Source: Methanothermobacter sp. (lineage in GTDB: Archaea > Methanobacteriota > Methanobacteria > Methanobacteriales > DSM-23052). From it: a stretch of 64,000 nt of DNA. The stretch is taken from assembly GCA_030055615.1 (NCBI GenBank), contig JASFYN010000003.1:180185-244184 (forward strand), read 5' to 3'. Below the pieces are notes generated by a model, which worked only from the letters and a program-made list of their open reading frames with translations, did not search any database and had not been told where the DNA came from. Made by a program: the position numbers and the translations under genes. Positions 9,213 to 19,819 of this stretch are shown here, piece by piece (position 1 is the stretch's first letter; each line of letters begins with the position of its first letter).

Positions 9213-10041
9213 GGTGTTCTATAATCTTATCTCTTATATTTTCATCTTTTAATGCGAATTCTATGGATGTTTTAAGCCAGTCAATCTTGTTACCAATATC
9301 ATATGTTTTACCATTAAATACATAAGCATAGATTTTATCAAGGAACTTCATGGCATCTGTTAGTTGAATTTCACCACCTACACCTGGTGGAGTGTTCTCT
9401 ATATGATCAAATATTTCACTTTCAAGTATATAGCGTCCTGTTATGGCGAAATTGGATGGGGCCTCTTCCTTTGAAGGCTTTTCAACAAGATCCTCCACTA
9501 TATAAAGGTTGCCTTTTATGGGCTTTGGCTTAATAACACCATACATTTCAACTTTTTCTCTGGGAACTTTCTCTACTGCAATAACTGATGAATCATACTC
9601 CTCATAGATATCTATAAGTTTTCTAGTACATGGAATGTTCGATGTTGTTATAGTATCCCCTAGGAGTACTGCGAATGCTTCTTCGCCATCGACATGCTTC
9701 TTGGCACAATATATAGCATCCCCAAGGCCTTTTTGTTCTTTTTGTCTTACATAGTAGATATCTGCCAGTTCAGAAATTTTTTCAATATCTTCTAAAAGTT
9801 TGTGCTTTCCATTCTTCTTAAGGAAGTATTCGAGTTCAAAGGATTTGTCAAAATGGTCTTCAATTGATCGTTTACCCTTACCTGTTACAATGAGTATATC
9901 ATCTATACCTGACGCAACAGCTTCTTCGACGACATATTGTATTGTTGGTTTATCATATACTGGTAACATTTCCTTTGGTTGGGCTTTGGTGACGGGCAGA
10001 AATCGCGTTCCTAGACCCGCCGCGGGTATAACGGCTTTCAT
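9184..10041 (-). CDS. galU: UTP-glucose-1-phosphate uridylyltransferase
   Basis: Makes UDP-glucose from UTP and glucose-1-phosphate. Seen: the nucleotidyltransferase signature AAGLGTRFLPVTKAQPKEMLP (written here in two parts: AAGLGTRFLP, then VTKAQPKEMLP) near residues 7-26, the KGLGDAIYCA segment, LLGDT near residue 128, and VEKPSKEEAPSN. The 285-aa length is normal. Together with galE about 5 kb away it supplies sugar nucleotides for the cell surface. It is convergent with the CPBP gene, and their coding ends overlap by 29 bases, the longest overlap in the window. Confidence 0.95.
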   Translation of the reverse strand: MKAVIPAAGLGTRFLPVTKAQPKEMLPVYDKPTIQYVVEEAVASGIDDILIVTGKGKRSIEDHFDKSFELEYFLKKNGKHKLLEDIEKISELADIYYVRQKEQKGLGDAIYCAKKHVDGEEAFAVLLGDTITTSNIPCTRKLIDIYEEYDSSVIAVEKVPREKVEMYGVIKPKPIKGNLYIVEDLVEKPSKEEAPSNFAITGRYILESEIFDHIENTPPGVGGEIQLTDAMKFLDKIYAYVFNGKTYDIGNKIDWLKTSIEFALKDENIRDKIIEHLKELLNERA

Positions 10042-10053
10042 GTTCTCTCCTCT

Positions 10054-10308
10054 TTAAATAATAATTCTTAATGTCATGATAACTTTATAAACCAATATAC
10101 TCAAGAATACTATTAACAAAGGTATTATTACTATATTGAGTCCCGATATAAAAGCTTTTATCTGCTGGTTTTTGGGTTTATCTGAATTTAAGATTTCCTT
10201 CAATCCAAGGAATGCTATGAGGGTAATAACCGCTACTATACCATATATCATACTCTGATCCGTGGTGGATGGAATGTTGCTGGTTGTCACGGATATCATA
10301 AATATCAT
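10054..10308 (-). CDS. Small two-TM membrane protein
   Basis: 84 aa with hydrophobic helices at about residues 21-36 and 53-78 and a short lysine-containing loop between. The frame can be extended to 10338, but AGAGGATC sits just before ATG 10308, so I use that. It lies directly downstream of the DUF167 gene on the same strand and upstream of galU, 13 bases from its start. No family recognised. The short helix-loop-helix layout gives no function. Confidence 0.6.
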   Translation of the reverse strand: MIFMISVTTSNIPSTTDQSMIYGIVAVITLIAFLGLKEILNSDKPKNQQIKAFISGLNIVIIPLLIVFLSILVYKVIMTLRIII

Positions 10309-10324
10309 GCTGATCCTCTTTTTT

Positions 10325-10618
10325 TTAACCTTTTTCAATTTTAATTTTTTTTATAAAATCATTTTTATTAATATTTTTAATCCTTAAAGTTTTATATGGA
10401 CTTTTAATACCATGTATGATTTTAACTTCTTTTCCAAAAATATTAGAAAATTCCTTTATAAGTTCCCTGTTAGCTTTCCCTTTGGATGGTGGAGATTTCA
10501 CTTTAACTTCCAGTCTTTTTCTCCATGGATTATAATCGCCTATTTCAAATTTTGATGATCTTACAGAAACCTCTATATCAATTAAAATACCATCAGTATC
10601 CTCCCTTATAACCCCCAT
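10325..10618 (-). CDS. DUF167/YggU family protein
   Basis: 97-aa conserved protein. The core NPWRKRLEVKVKSPPSKGKA followed by NRELIKEF is the diagnostic DUF167 stretch (basic strand, SPPxxGKAN). The family has a small alpha/beta fold; its function is not established. AGGTGAT sits 4 bases before the ATG. The next gene downstream begins close to or inside its 3' end, so the two are probably co-transcribed. Confidence 0.85.
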   Translation of the reverse strand: MGVIREDTDGILIDIEVSVRSSKFEIGDYNPWRKRLEVKVKSPPSKGKANRELIKEFSNIFGKEVKIIHGIKSPYKTLRIKNINKNDFIKKIKIEKG

Positions 10619-10658
10619 ATAATCACCTAACTAAAATTAAAAGCCTTCATCCAAAAAA

Positions 10659-10666
10659 TTTATATA
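10659..10666 (+). promoter_or_regulatory. TATA box of tRNA-Leu
   Basis: TTTATATA preceded by an A-rich stretch (CCAAAAAA) resembling BRE. The expected start is about 10690, leaving a leader of roughly 55 bases before the tRNA at 10745. Confidence 0.45.
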
Positions 10667-10744
10667 ACCATCATTATATAATGTTCGAATAGTCAGAGAA
10701 AGCTAAGGTTTTTCCTTCACGTTTCTTGTTCTCTACCATTTTAT

Positions 10745-10828
<84 letters not shown>

Positions 10829-10891
10829 TTATCACCTATTTTTCCGTGAATAATCCCAAGCATGACCCTTTAATATATTCCACTTGAAAAC

Positions 10892-11053
10892 ATGATAAGT
10901 GACAATAGAATAGAAAGGATACTAAAAGGTGGAAGAGTCCAAGGAAGCTTCTTTATACATGGTTATCTAATATCATTCACATCCTATTGCCTTTATAAGT
11001 TTAGAAATGATCCTGTTGAACAATATAGGATCGTTCAGAGTTCAAATTTTTAA
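10892..11053 (+). CDS. Possible 53-aa small protein or gene remnant
   Basis: ATG 10892 to TAA 11051-11053 encodes 53 residues, starting MISDNRIERILKGG. The composition looks protein-like: amphipathic start, aromatic middle, charged end. A TTAATATA box lies 15-22 bases before the ATG, but there is no clear ribosome binding site. No homologue is recognised. It could be a small gene, a fragment, or chance. The rest of the gap between tRNA-Leu and the next gene (10829-11165) is AT-rich with nothing else supported. Confidence 0.25.
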   Translation: MISDNRIERILKGGRVQGSFFIHGYLISFTSYCLYKFRNDPVEQYRIVQSSNF

Positions 11054-11165
11054 AATACTCTTCGATAATTTAAACCAACACCTCAAATGAATAAAAACTT
11101 TTAATAACGTTTTTTAATTTTTAAGAAGCTCTAAAATCATTTTTTTTCAAAATTGGACCAAAATA

Positions 11166-11237
11166 TTTATATATTAGATCTGTGTCACAATGTTATATCA
11201 TCCTAGCACCCCCCATATGAGTGCTAGGATATGGAGG
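11166..11237 (+). promoter_or_regulatory. Promoter, 5' hairpin and RBS of the pseudomurein peptidase gene
   Basis: TATA box TTTATATATT at 11166-11175; the expected start is about 11196-11200. A perfect 10-bp inverted repeat begins there: ATCCTAGCAC (11200-11209) and GTGCTAGGAT (11221-11230), separated by an 11-base C-rich loop. GGAGG at 11233-11237 follows three bases after the stem. The transcript therefore probably begins with this hairpin, which abuts the ribosome binding site. Confidence 0.55.
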
Positions 11238-12336
11238 CGGTAAAATTTCGATTAAAAGGTCAATCTATATACTAATAGCATGCCTCTTTATATTAAATGT
11301 AGGGGCATGTCATGCCCAGGATAACATAACAACCAATAATACCCAAGCAGAGACCAAAAACTCATATGCCGCAGCTGGGGATGCCCAGACATCCGTTACA
11401 ACAGGAGAAGTGGTGACCGCGGCTAAAAAAGCAAAGTATTATACTGAAGAAAATAACGCATTTCCATCAACTATACAAGTTGGAAAGCAGAATGTGACAA
11501 AAGAACAATTCACATACCTTATGACACAAGCCCTCTTAAATATCAACAGAAACGGTAAACTAACAACCAAAATAAGTCTAATAAAAGTTTCACCAGCACC
11601 TACACCAAGAGGAACTGCAACAGGCATCTTAACAAAACCAAATTACATCAAATTAGCATCTTCAGTGACCAATTTCATAAAAACAAACGGTAAATTACCT
11701 AACTATGCAACTACAGTTATTGGGCGGATAAACCCAGAAAACATAGCTTATGCAATGAGCAGAATACTAGCATTCTATAATGACTACAAGATATTACCCA
11801 ATTACGTCACAGTGAAATATATCCAACCAAAAAATTCAGGAAGTTCAGGATCATCAACAAACAACGGAAAAAATTCAGATCCCGAACTTAACAAGTATCT
11901 CGTCGCAACAGCAAACTGTCAAGTGAACGATCCTAGTATACAATCATTAGCCACCCAGTTAACCCGTGGCCTTACCAGTACATGGGATAAGGCGAAGGCT
12001 GTCTTCAACTGGGTCCGTGACAGTATAAGCTACAGTTTCTATTATAATACAAGGTATGGTGCTGTTGGAACCCTTAAATACAGGACTGGTAACTGTTGCG
12101 ATCATGCACATCTTGTAGTGGCACTTGCCAGAGCCGCGGGGATACCAGCACGATACAAGCATGGAATCTGCACATTCTCCAGTGGGACCTATGGACATGT
12201 CTGGGCTGAATTATACATCAGCGGCAAATGGTATAGTGCAGATGCAACAAGCAGTAGAAACAGTCTCGGCATAATAAAAAGTTGGAACACAGCAACCGGG
12301 AAAATATTAGGAACCTACGCAAGCCTACCATTCTAG
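11221..12336 (+). CDS. Secreted transglutaminase-like protein with pseudomurein-binding repeats
   Basis: Probable wall-modifying cysteine peptidase, similar in layout to pseudomurein endoisopeptidases (PeiW/PeiP), which cut the pseudomurein cross-link. In the frame from GTG 11221: signal peptide about residues 10-32, two pseudomurein-binding repeats (about 65-115 and 138-200), a Ser/Gly/Asn linker, then a transglutaminase fold with candidate triad Cys292 (TGNCCDHA), His326 (GHVWAE) and Asp341 (ADAT). Cellular Pei-like genes probably act in growth or division (inference). The GTG lies inside the hairpin stem, whereas GGAGG is 7 bases before an in-frame ATT at 11245, which would give a more usual signal peptide. 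A T-rich terminator follows. Confidence 0.85.
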   Translation: MLGYGGGKISIKRSIYILIACLFILNVGACHAQDNITTNNTQAETKNSYAAAGDAQTSVTTGEVVTAAKKAKYYTEENNAFPSTIQVGKQNVTKEQFTYLMTQALLNINRNGKLTTKISLIKVSPAPTPRGTATGILTKPNYIKLASSVTNFIKTNGKLPNYATTVIGRINPENIAYAMSRILAFYNDYKILPNYVTVKYIQPKNSGSSGSSTNNGKNSDPELNKYLVATANCQVNDPSIQSLATQLTRGLTSTWDKAKAVFNWVRDSISYSFYYNTRYGAVGTLKYRTGNCCDHAHLVVALARAAGIPARYKHGICTFSSGTYGHVWAELYISGKWYSADATSSRNSLGIIKSWNTATGKILGTYASLPF

Positions 12337-12357
12337 CTCATACGCCCCCCACAATAC

Positions 12358-12377
12358 TTTTTATTTTTTTATTTTTT
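12358..12377 (+). terminator. U-rich terminator
   Basis: T5-A-T7-A-T6 run beginning 22 bases after the stop of the transglutaminase-like gene, on its coding strand. This is typical of archaeal intrinsic termination. Confidence 0.65.
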
Positions 12378-12478
12378 AAAAGAGAGCCCTTAAAGAATTC
12401 TTTTTATTAAAATTGTTTAAAATTATTGCTATAAAAAAATTAATAAAACATGCCCTTCACAAAAACTTGCTTTACTTG

Positions 12479-12500
12479 TGGAGATGTAATGTAATCTCCA
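12479..12500. repeat. Intergenic hairpin between convergent genes
   Basis: TGGAGAT (12479-12485) and ATCTCCA (12494-12500) form a 7-bp stem with an 8-base loop. A second palindrome, AAACTCTT-T-AAGAGTTT (12539-12555), overlaps the stop codon of the DUF371 gene. Both may shape 3' ends of the facing transcripts. Nothing else is seen in 12378-12545. Confidence 0.35.
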
Positions 12501-12545
12501 ATCCCACGAAATAATGGAAATTTACCCCCTAAATGTGCAAACTCT

Positions 12546-12980
12546 TTAAGAGTTTCCATCTTTGGGATAGCTCACTATTATTTCAACTTTAAGACGAGAA
12601 CCCCGCTTTAGGTCTTCTACCAATTCTTTTTTAAGGTCACAGGCAGCCTTATCAGCTTTTATCATGAGGGTTCTGTCACATATGTAATCACTTTTACGGC
12701 AGACAATATCTCTTGGATGATCCAAGGTCAAATTAGGATGACCCCTACCTGTTATTTCATCCTTTGCATTTTTTGTTTTTAACACAAGTTTGATTATAGC
12801 ATTTTCCTTTGCAATCGCCTTTTTGAGTTTTCTTGGAAAATCTCTCATTGAAACTGATGAATCAACACCTATAATACAATCAGCTGTTTTCCCAATTTCA
12901 TCATCCATAGTGATCTCAAATGTGGATTTATGCCTTGAAGTCACATTAGGATGACCCTTAGCATAAAATACATATTTCAT
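12546..12980 (-). CDS. DUF371 family protein
   Basis: 144-aa conserved archaeal protein. The two GHPN/HP-containing halves (AKGHPNVTSRHKSTFE near residue 8 and GRGHPNLTLDHPRD near residue 80), with GVDSSVSM between, are hallmarks of DUF371, a family of unknown function found mainly in methanogens. GGATGTGAT lies just before the ATG. It is cytoplasmic, with no signal or membrane segment. It is divergent from the DUF123 gene across 50 bases. Confidence 0.85.
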   Translation of the reverse strand: MKYVFYAKGHPNVTSRHKSTFEITMDDEIGKTADCIIGVDSSVSMRDFPRKLKKAIAKENAIIKLVLKTKNAKDEITGRGHPNLTLDHPRDIVCRKSDYICDRTLMIKADKAACDLKKELVEDLKRGSRLKVEIIVSYPKDGNS

Positions 12981-13030
12981 GATATCACATCCTGAAATAG
13001 GTTTTTTAACCCAGTGACATATTATAGACC

Positions 13031-13462
13031 ATGAAGGGAACCTATTGTCTAATTATTAGAGTAAGAGAAACTTCATATTTGAATGTTGGCGCCCTTGGTA
13101 ATGTTAAAATTGAACGTGGATGTTATGTATATGTGGGTTCAGCCTTTAATTCATTAGAGACTAGGATTAGAAGGCATTTTTCAGAAAATAAGAGGATCCA
13201 TTGGCATGTTGATTATCTTCTAGCCCATGAAAATACAATAATAGAGGATGTGATATTCACAACAGATGAAAGGCGGCTCGAATGTCTGCTCTCTGAAAGA
13301 TTAGAAAATCAAAGATCTATAGAGGGTTTTGGATGTTCCGACTGTAAATGCAAATCTCATTTACACTATTATGAAAATGTTAGAGTTGCGAAAAGTGCAA
13401 TTTTAGATGCTATAAAAGGATTAGGCGCCAAGATCATGTCCCTTAAAAATCTAAAACTCTAA
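13031..13462 (+). CDS. DUF123 / GIY-YIG-like nuclease-domain protein
   Basis: 143 aa. The N-terminal [10 protein letters not shown], the [14 protein letters not shown] stretch and the later conserved [13 protein letters not shown] with paired cysteines are diagnostic of DUF123, a GIY-YIG-related domain often fused or linked to endonuclease III in archaea. Here it stands alone. A role in DNA repair or processing is inferred from the family. The ATG has no clear ribosome binding site and may be nearly leaderless. The 3' end overlaps cfbC by 12 bases. Confidence 0.82.
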   Translation: MKGTYCLIIRVRETSYLNVGALGNVKIERGCYVYVGSAFNSLETRIRRHFSENKRIHWHVDYLLAHENTIIEDVIFTTDERRLECLLSERLENQRSIEGFGCSDCKCKSHLHYYENVRVAKSAILDAIKGLGAKIMSLKNLKL

Positions 13463-14263
13463 AGATCCCCCTTTTTTAAGTTCTTTGAAGAATTCTTCAA
13501 ATTCGTCCATGGTAAGTGGCCTTGGTACCGTGAAATCTTTATTTTCATAAATTCTCCTAGCAAGCTCATGATAGACCATGGCCTGTTTCGAATCTGGGAA
13601 TTTCTCTATAACGGTCATAGCTTCGATTTCACTTTGAGGTACAAGTTCACTCCTTGGTATAATCCCAATAACCTTCGATCCTATCTTCTCTGCAAATAAT
13701 TCCACGATTTTGGTTTCATCCTTGATACCTTTACAGTTGCAGATTATTCCACCAAGTCTGCTGTTAAGCTTCTTTATGCCCTTAGCTATATTATTAGCCG
13801 CATAGAGTGACATGTATTCTCCCGATGTTACAATATAAACTTCATCTGCAAATTCTTCCCTTAATGGTACCGCAAAACCTCCGCATACAACGTCACCAAG
13901 CACATCATATATGATCACGTCAAATGGTTCTTCGAAAACGCCAAGTCTTTCAAGGAGGTTCATTGCAACTATAACCCCACGGCCGGCGCAACCAACTCCA
14001 GGCTCAGGGCCGCCACTCTCAACACATGAAATATTATTATAGCCTTTGTATACTACCTCCTCAGGGTGAGGTTCTTTGTTTTTTCTTAAAACAGATAACA
14101 CTGTGGGTATCCTTGAACCATATAATGTTCTGGTGGTGTCAGCTTTTGGGTCGCAGCCTATAACAAGTACATTATACTCTTGAGCGTAGGATGCCGCAAT
14201 GTTAGCGACGATGGTTGATTTACCGATACCACCTTTTCCATAAACTGCTATTTTTTTTGTCAA
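13451..14263 (-). CDS. cfbC: NifH-like reductase of F430 synthesis (Ni-sirohydrochlorin a,c-diamide cyclase subunit C)
   Basis: ATP-dependent electron donor to CfbD in the reductive cyclisation leading to coenzyme F430, the nickel cofactor of methyl-coenzyme M reductase. Seen: P-loop GKGGIGKST (residues 9-17), switch region GCDPKADTT (36-44), and the two cysteines that bridge a [4Fe-4S] cluster between subunits, Cys92 (GVGCAGRG) and Cys127 (VVCGGF). The 270-aa length fits. The start is TTG behind GTGAGGT. No nitrogenase partners lie nearby and the segment is NflH-like, so nitrogen fixation is unlikely. Confidence 0.88.
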   Translation of the reverse strand: MTKKIAVYGKGGIGKSTIVANIAASYAQEYNVLVIGCDPKADTTRTLYGSRIPTVLSVLRKNKEPHPEEVVYKGYNNISCVESGGPEPGVGCAGRGVIVAMNLLERLGVFEEPFDVIIYDVLGDVVCGGFAVPLREEFADEVYIVTSGEYMSLYAANNIAKGIKKLNSRLGGIICNCKGIKDETKIVELFAEKIGSKVIGIIPRSELVPQSEIEAMTVIEKFPDSKQAMVYHELARRIYENKDFTVPRPLTMDEFEEFFKELKKGGSLEF

Positions 14264-14280
14264 TTAAGGAACCTCACAGT

Positions 14281-14757
14281 CTATGTTTTTACTAGTGCTC
14301 CTATAATATCGCCTCTTGTGATGATTCCTATGAGGTTGCCTTCATCATCCACTACTGGTAGTCTTTTTATTTTATGTTTGTCCATGAGTTCAGCAGCGTC
14401 TGATATTGATTGGTCTGGTTTTATTGTGATGAGTTTTCGTGTCATTATCTCATCAACTAATGTTAATGCCGCCTTTTTTATACCCTTTATTATCTCATCA
14501 TATTCATGTTTCATTCTGAGGGGGAGTTCTATGAGATCTAGGGGAGATGGTAATATCAAGTTTAATTTGGGTGAGTGAACTTCCAAGAGTCTTATGATGT
14601 CTCCTTCACTTAGTATGCCGACTAGTTTATTGTTCTTGTCTATAACTGGTGCGCCACTTATCTTGTGCTCCCTTAATATTCTAGCGGCTTCTTTTATTTT
14701 CATATCATTTCTAATCGTTATAACATTTTTCTGCATCGCATCTTCAACTTTTATCAA
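14281..14757 (-). CDS. Two-CBS-domain protein
   Basis: About 158 aa: CBS domain 1 (residues ~1-60), a linker, and CBS domain 2 (~95-158, starting MTRKLITIKPDQSI). The repeats carry the usual GAPVID and RLPVVDDEGNLIGIITRGDI patterns. CBS pairs bind adenosine nucleotides and act as energy sensors; this one has no attached enzyme. A GTG at 14766 lies within the AGGTGAT ribosome binding site, so TTG 14757 is the likelier start. It lies between cfbC and a U32 peptidase on the same strand; its partner is unknown. Confidence 0.85.
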   Translation of the reverse strand: MIKVEDAMQKNVITIRNDMKIKEAARILREHKISGAPVIDKNNKLVGILSEGDIIRLLEVHSPKLNLILPSPLDLIELPLRMKHEYDEIIKGIKKAALTLVDEIMTRKLITIKPDQSISDAAELMDKHKIKRLPVVDDEGNLIGIITRGDIIGALVKT

Positions 14758-14766
14758 ATTTATCAC

Positions 14767-15954
14767 CTATTCTTTTTTTACTCTTTTATATACGAGATCT
14801 CCGGGTCTTACCCTACTTGTTACTTTGACTCCGACTCTGCATTTCTCTGCTTTTTTAACATTCCTCCCATTTATCTGTAATGATTTGACCTTCTCTGTTA
14901 ATGAACCTGTGGTTTTCCCTTGGATTATTATCTCATCCCCTATCTTGAGTTTGTCCCAGAGTCTGATTTCAGCGGCGCCAACTTTCCTATAATAATTTAA
15001 AACCTGGCCTATGTCCCTCTTAATGAACTTGGCTTGGTTTTGTGGGGGGCCCTGTTTTGGTTTTTTAAAGTAGAACCCTTCATCGAATCCTCTGTTGAAT
15101 ACCTTTTTAAGTTCATTTATCCATTCTTTTTTGAATTTCCATGAACCTTTAAGGTGGGAGTTTATAGCTTCCCTGTAGACTCGTGTTACCGTTGCAACAT
15201 AATCTGCTGGTCTTGCCCTTCCTTCGATTTTGAGGGCGTGGATGCCAGCATCAATCAAAGAAGGTATATGTTTTATCATGCAAAGATCTCTTGGACTTAA
15301 AATATAACTTTGGATGTTCCCTTGACCAGATTCTAGTATTAGTGTTTCATCTTCTGATGTTAGTTTCCATGATTTTCTGCATGGTTGGAGGCATTCCCCA
15401 TTATTCGCACTTTTACCATAAAAATAGTAGCTTAAGAAGCAACGGCCAGATATTGCCATGCAAAGGGCTCCATGAACGAAAACCTCAATCTCCAATGGGG
15501 ACTTTTTCACTATCCCTCTTATTTCATCAAGTGACAATTCCCTTGACAGTATAACTCTTTTTGCCCCCATTTTCTTGAGCACATGCAAACTTCTAGTATT
15601 GGATATGTTAGCTTGGACGCTTACATGGACATCAAGCCCGTTATCTCTAGCTAATTCAATGGCTCCAAGATCTGATACTATTACAGCGTCTACTTCAAAG
15701 CTGTGTAGTAATGGTAATTTCGATTCTAGCTCTTCAATGTCCTTGTCCTTGAGCATGGTATTTGTACAAACATATACTTTTGCATTGTTGTCATGGATTA
15801 TCCTAGTGGCCTCTTTTATCTCTTCTAGGCTAAAATTGGATATGTTAGCACGTAAGTTACAACCTTCCATGCCTATATAGATTGCATCGGCACCATTTTT
15901 AAGGGCTGCAGAGATCGATGGGAAATCTCTGGCAGGTGCTAAAAGTTCAACCAT
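14767..15954 (-). CDS. U32 family peptidase/hydroxylase-like protein
   Basis: 395 aa beginning [20 protein letters not shown], the usual opening of U32 proteins. The conserved [23 protein letters not shown] cysteine region (about residue 180; shown in part: GRCFLSYY, then GECLQPCRK) matches the Fe-S or metal-binding core. A C-terminal beta domain follows. Relatives include YegQ/RlhA, which modify RNA, and UbiU/V. The family was first described as collagenase-like, but RNA hydroxylation is now better supported for some members. GGTGAGGT precedes the ATG at 15954, so the extra 12 codons of the open frame are discarded. Confidence 0.88.
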   Translation of the reverse strand: MVELLAPARDFPSISAALKNGADAIYIGMEGCNLRANISNFSLEEIKEATRIIHDNNAKVYVCTNTMLKDKDIEELESKLPLLHSFEVDAVIVSDLGAIELARDNGLDVHVSVQANISNTRSLHVLKKMGAKRVILSRELSLDEIRGIVKKSPLEIEVFVHGALCMAISGRCFLSYYFYGKSANNGECLQPCRKSWKLTSEDETLILESGQGNIQSYILSPRDLCMIKHIPSLIDAGIHALKIEGRARPADYVATVTRVYREAINSHLKGSWKFKKEWINELKKVFNRGFDEGFYFKKPKQGPPQNQAKFIKRDIGQVLNYYRKVGAAEIRLWDKLKIGDEIIIQGKTTGSLTEKVKSLQINGRNVKKAEKCRVGVKVTSRVRPGDLVYKRVKKE

Positions 15955-15986
15955 TTTAACCTCACCAGGGTGAAAATAATCTATAT

Positions 15987-17354
15987 TCAAAGTGGTACGG
16001 GGGTGGGATATTCTCCATCAAGGCATCCAGTACACAGATTTTTTTTGCTGATGCCAATAGCCTTCACTAGGGATTCTATGCTCAGATAACCTAGTGAGTC
16101 TACGCCTAGTATGTCCCTTATCTCTTTAATTGTTTTATTGGATGCTAAAAGTTCTTTTTTTGTTGCCATTGCAATACCATAATAACAAGGTGATGTTATA
16201 GGGGGACATCCTATCCTAAGGTGTATTTCACGCGCTCCAGCCTCTCTAAGGATGTCTATGAGGGCCTTGGATGTCGTGCCCCTAACTATACTATCATCTA
16301 TTAGCACTATCTTCTTGTTTTCGAGTTCTGATTTTATAGGGTTCATTTTGAGTTTGACTGCGGTCTCTCTTTCTTCTTGGGTTGGCATGATGAATGTGCG
16401 GCCTACATAACGGTTTTTTATAAGGCCTTCACCATAGGGTATCCCTGATTCTCGTGAGTAGCCAATTGCGGCTGTTATGGCGGAATCTGGTACTGGCATC
16501 ACCACGTCCACATCTGCTGGGTGTTCCCTGTAAAGCGCTCTTCCTATTTTTAATCTTACCTCGTAGACGTTTCTGCCGTCGATGATGCTGTCTGGTCGTG
16601 CGAAATATACATATTCGAACATGCAATGGGCTCTTCTCATTTTTTCGGAGCCTTTGATGATATGTGACTCATCATTGTTTAAGTGGATTATCTCCCCTGG
16701 TCTGACGTCTCTTTGGTATTCAGCGCCTATAACATCGAATGCCACGCTCTCAGATGCTACCATCCTTGTACCATCCTTTTCTGCTAATGCTAATGGTTTT
16801 ATTCCTAGGGGGTCTCTTACAACATATAATTCATGGTTAAAGAGTATTACGAGGGAATATGATCCTATGAGCTGTTTTGATGTTCTTTCAATGGCTTTTA
16901 TCATGTCGTTGTCCTTTTGATATTCCCTCCTGATCAAGTAACTGATAACTTCAGAATCTGTGGTTGATTGGAAAGTGTAGCCTTCCTTTTCCAGTTCTCT
17001 TCGAAGTTCCCCTGAATTTACTATGTCACCGTTATGGGCTATGGCAATATCCAAGCCGCCTATTCTATTATGGAATGGCTGTGAATTTTCTATCCTAGAT
17101 TTTCCTGTTGTGGAGTATCTTACATGCCCGATTCCAATGTTACCTTTGAGTTTTTTCAATTTTTTGCCGTTGAAGACCTCATATACAAGTCCCATTCCCT
17201 TGTGTGTGTAGAATCTTTTGCCATTCGAAGTTGATATACCTGCTGATTCTTGTCCGCGATGTTGGAGGGCGTAGAGTCCATAATAAATGTGGGGGGCTAT
17301 ATTCTTGTTTTTATCAGAAGAGTATATGCCCACAATACCACATTTGTCCTTCAC
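15987..17354 (-). CDS. purF: Amidophosphoribosyltransferase
   Basis: First step of purine synthesis: PRPP and glutamine give phosphoribosylamine. The N-terminal class II glutaminase begins at the Cys of [10 protein letters not shown], exposed after removal of a short propeptide. The PRPP-binding loop [13 protein letters not shown] is near residue 345. C-terminal cysteines ([12 protein letters not shown]) fit the [4Fe-4S]-type PurF found in Bacillus and many archaea. The open frame starts at GTG 17372, but GGGGGGAG lies 8 bases before GTG 17354, which I use. Confidence 0.95.
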   Translation of the reverse strand: MKDKCGIVGIYSSDKNKNIAPHIYYGLYALQHRGQESAGISTSNGKRFYTHKGMGLVYEVFNGKKLKKLKGNIGIGHVRYSTTGKSRIENSQPFHNRIGGLDIAIAHNGDIVNSGELRRELEKEGYTFQSTTDSEVISYLIRREYQKDNDMIKAIERTSKQLIGSYSLVILFNHELYVVRDPLGIKPLALAEKDGTRMVASESVAFDVIGAEYQRDVRPGEIIHLNNDESHIIKGSEKMRRAHCMFEYVYFARPDSIIDGRNVYEVRLKIGRALYREHPADVDVVMPVPDSAITAAIGYSRESGIPYGEGLIKNRYVGRTFIMPTQEERETAVKLKMNPIKSELENKKIVLIDDSIVRGTTSKALIDILREAGAREIHLRIGCPPITSPCYYGIAMATKKELLASNKTIKEIRDILGVDSLGYLSIESLVKAIGISKKNLCTGCLDGEYPTPVPL

Positions 17355-17378
17355 CTTAAATTCTCCCCCCACTGTTTA

Positions 17379-18221
17379 TCACTTTTCCTCCGTCCTGCTC
17401 ATTAAAAATAGGATTGTCCTTATGGTTCTTAGACAAGTTATCGCATCCTCTTTTGAGGGTGCTGCGATATAACCTTGTCCTATGATTAGATTTTCAGATT
17501 TAAGAGTATCCGCCACTTTTACAATCTTCTTTTCATCTTCAAGTTCTTCATCAAAAAGGTCTCTCCATAATTCATGGAGGGGAAACATTTCAAGGAAGCT
17601 TTTACCTTTAAGTTCCTTGTATTTTTCCTTAATTTTCTGGTAATCTTCTTGAAGGTGGGTGAACTTCTCTTCTAATTTCTCTAATTTGGAGTTCAATTCC
17701 TCCTTCTCTTCTGTGATTTTTTCCAATTCATTTGATAATCTATTATTCTCATCTTGTAATGTGCTGTTTTCATTGGATAATTCATCTATTTTAGACTTGA
17801 ATTGGTGTACTTTTTCTTCAAGTTTTCTTAATTTTCTTATATTTGCGATTGAGGATAAACCGGCTCTTATAATAGCATTTTTTATCTCCTCCATCATGAG
17901 CCGAGGGTCAATATATTCCACATCGTGGCCATAGGGTAATTTCACCCTTTCAACGTGCCCCACATTCTCTTTAAGGTTTCTCTGGAACTTCTCTGCAAGT
18001 TCTCTGCCGGTAGCATCAGCATCCGTGGCTATGAGCACTATATCAGCGCCTTCAACAGCCCTTTTAGCTATTTCCAGGCTAGTGGTTGGTATTATCGAAG
18101 AGATTGTTATATGATATTCAGAACCTAACGAGACATCCTGAAGAGCCTTTGAAACACTCTCCACATCAGATGCTCCCTCAACAATTATACGAACATCAAT
18201 GGGGCCGCGATTATCTAACAT
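17379..18221 (-). CDS. Toprim-domain protein with long coiled coil
   Basis: 280 aa. Residues ~8-105 form a Toprim domain: Glu in IIVEGASD and the DxD acidic pair in [12 protein letters not shown]. Residues ~135-205 are an uninterrupted Leu/Glu/Lys heptad coiled coil. The C-terminal ~70 residues are mixed. Archaeal Toprim proteins of this type are conserved in methanogens but uncharacterised; it is not DnaG, since zinc and RNA-polymerase-like domains are absent. Its ATG lies just after the L37e stop (18222), so it is co-transcribed with ribosomal protein and LSm genes, suggesting an RNA- or replication-related role (inference). Confidence 0.78.
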   Translation of the reverse strand: MLDNRGPIDVRIIVEGASDVESVSKALQDVSLGSEYHITISSIIPTTSLEIAKRAVEGADIVLIATDADATGRELAEKFQRNLKENVGHVERVKLPYGHDVEYIDPRLMMEEIKNAIIRAGLSSIANIRKLRKLEEKVHQFKSKIDELSNENSTLQDENNRLSNELEKITEEKEELNSKLEKLEEKFTHLQEDYQKIKEKYKELKGKSFLEMFPLHELWRDLFDEELEDEKKIVKVADTLKSENLIIGQGYIAAPSKEDAITCLRTIRTILFLMSRTEEK

Positions 18222-18404
18222 TTATTTCAACCTTCGACCATTAACTTTCTTATTCTGCCAGCTATAACGTCTTATCCTCTTGGATCTTCCAAATCCGCAA
18301 GCAGCACATACCTTCTTACGTATATGATAAGCGTTTCTTCCACAACGTCTACATCTTATATGCAGACTCTTATTCCTTTTACCGAATGATGGAGTGCCTT
18401 TCAT
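18222..18404 (-). CDS. rpl37e: 50S ribosomal protein L37e
   Basis: 60-aa basic protein with a C4 zinc finger, CRRCG and CAACG separated by 12 residues, followed by [12 protein letters not shown], the L37e signature. It binds 23S rRNA near the exit tunnel. The start is ATG; 38 bases separate it from the LSm stop upstream. LSm followed by L37e is a common archaeal pair. Confidence 0.95.
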   Translation of the reverse strand: MKGTPSFGKRNKSLHIRCRRCGRNAYHIRKKVCAACGFGRSKRIRRYSWQNKKVNGRRLK

Positions 18405-18442
18405 AAGTCGAATCCCTCCTGAAAAATAAGCTTTTATTAATA

Positions 18443-19342
<900 letters not shown>

Positions 19343-19819
19343 TTGAAGGTGAAGAGAAGATACCATCTGAAAAAAAAGGAAGCTAAAAAGATAAAAGAAG
19401 GATTAGCCGACTATTCTGATTTAATCCCAGAAAAAGCAATAATAGAATTCCTCGAAGCAGAACCTTATCCTTTAATATTAATTGATGGCGAACCGTTAAT
19501 CATGTTAGTCAATAACAAGCCTTTCCCCACCCTCAAAGGCGCCCTCAAAACTAGCATAAAATCTAATCGTGTTATAGTTGATATGGGGGCTGTTAAATTC
19601 CTTACAAATGGTGCTGATGTGATGAGTCCGGGTATAGTCGACGCAGACCCCAAAATAAAAAAAGGAGACCTAGTAATAGTAGTAGATGAAAAATACAAAA
19701 AGCCTATAACAATAGGAGTGAGTCTAATAGACGGTCCTTCCATGATAAAAAGCAGAAAAGGAAAAGCAATAAAAAACATACATTACATCGGAGATAAAAT
19801 ATGGAACCTAGAAATATAA
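19343..19819 (+). CDS. PUA-domain RNA-binding protein
   Basis: 158 aa. The N-terminal ~70 residues ([20 protein letters not shown]) match the leader domain found before PUA in archaeal proteins related to MCT-1/Tma20. Residues ~75-150 form a PUA domain with the [19 protein letters not shown] core, usually involved in recognising modified RNA or translation initiation. Start is TTG behind GGTGAGG. Its end overlaps arfB by 19 bases, so the two are translated together, and nrdJ follows. Confidence 0.88.
   Translation: MKVKRRYHLKKKEAKKIKEGLADYSDLIPEKAIIEFLEAEPYPLILIDGEPLIMLVNNKPFPTLKGALKTSIKSNRVIVDMGAVKFLTNGADVMSPGIVDADPKIKKGDLVIVVDEKYKKPITIGVSLIDGPSMIKSRKGKAIKNIHYIGDKIWNLEI

Noticed and set aside
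13451..14263. Nitrogenase iron protein NifH
   Set aside because: No nifDK-like genes nearby, and the sequence fits the F430-pathway CfbC better.
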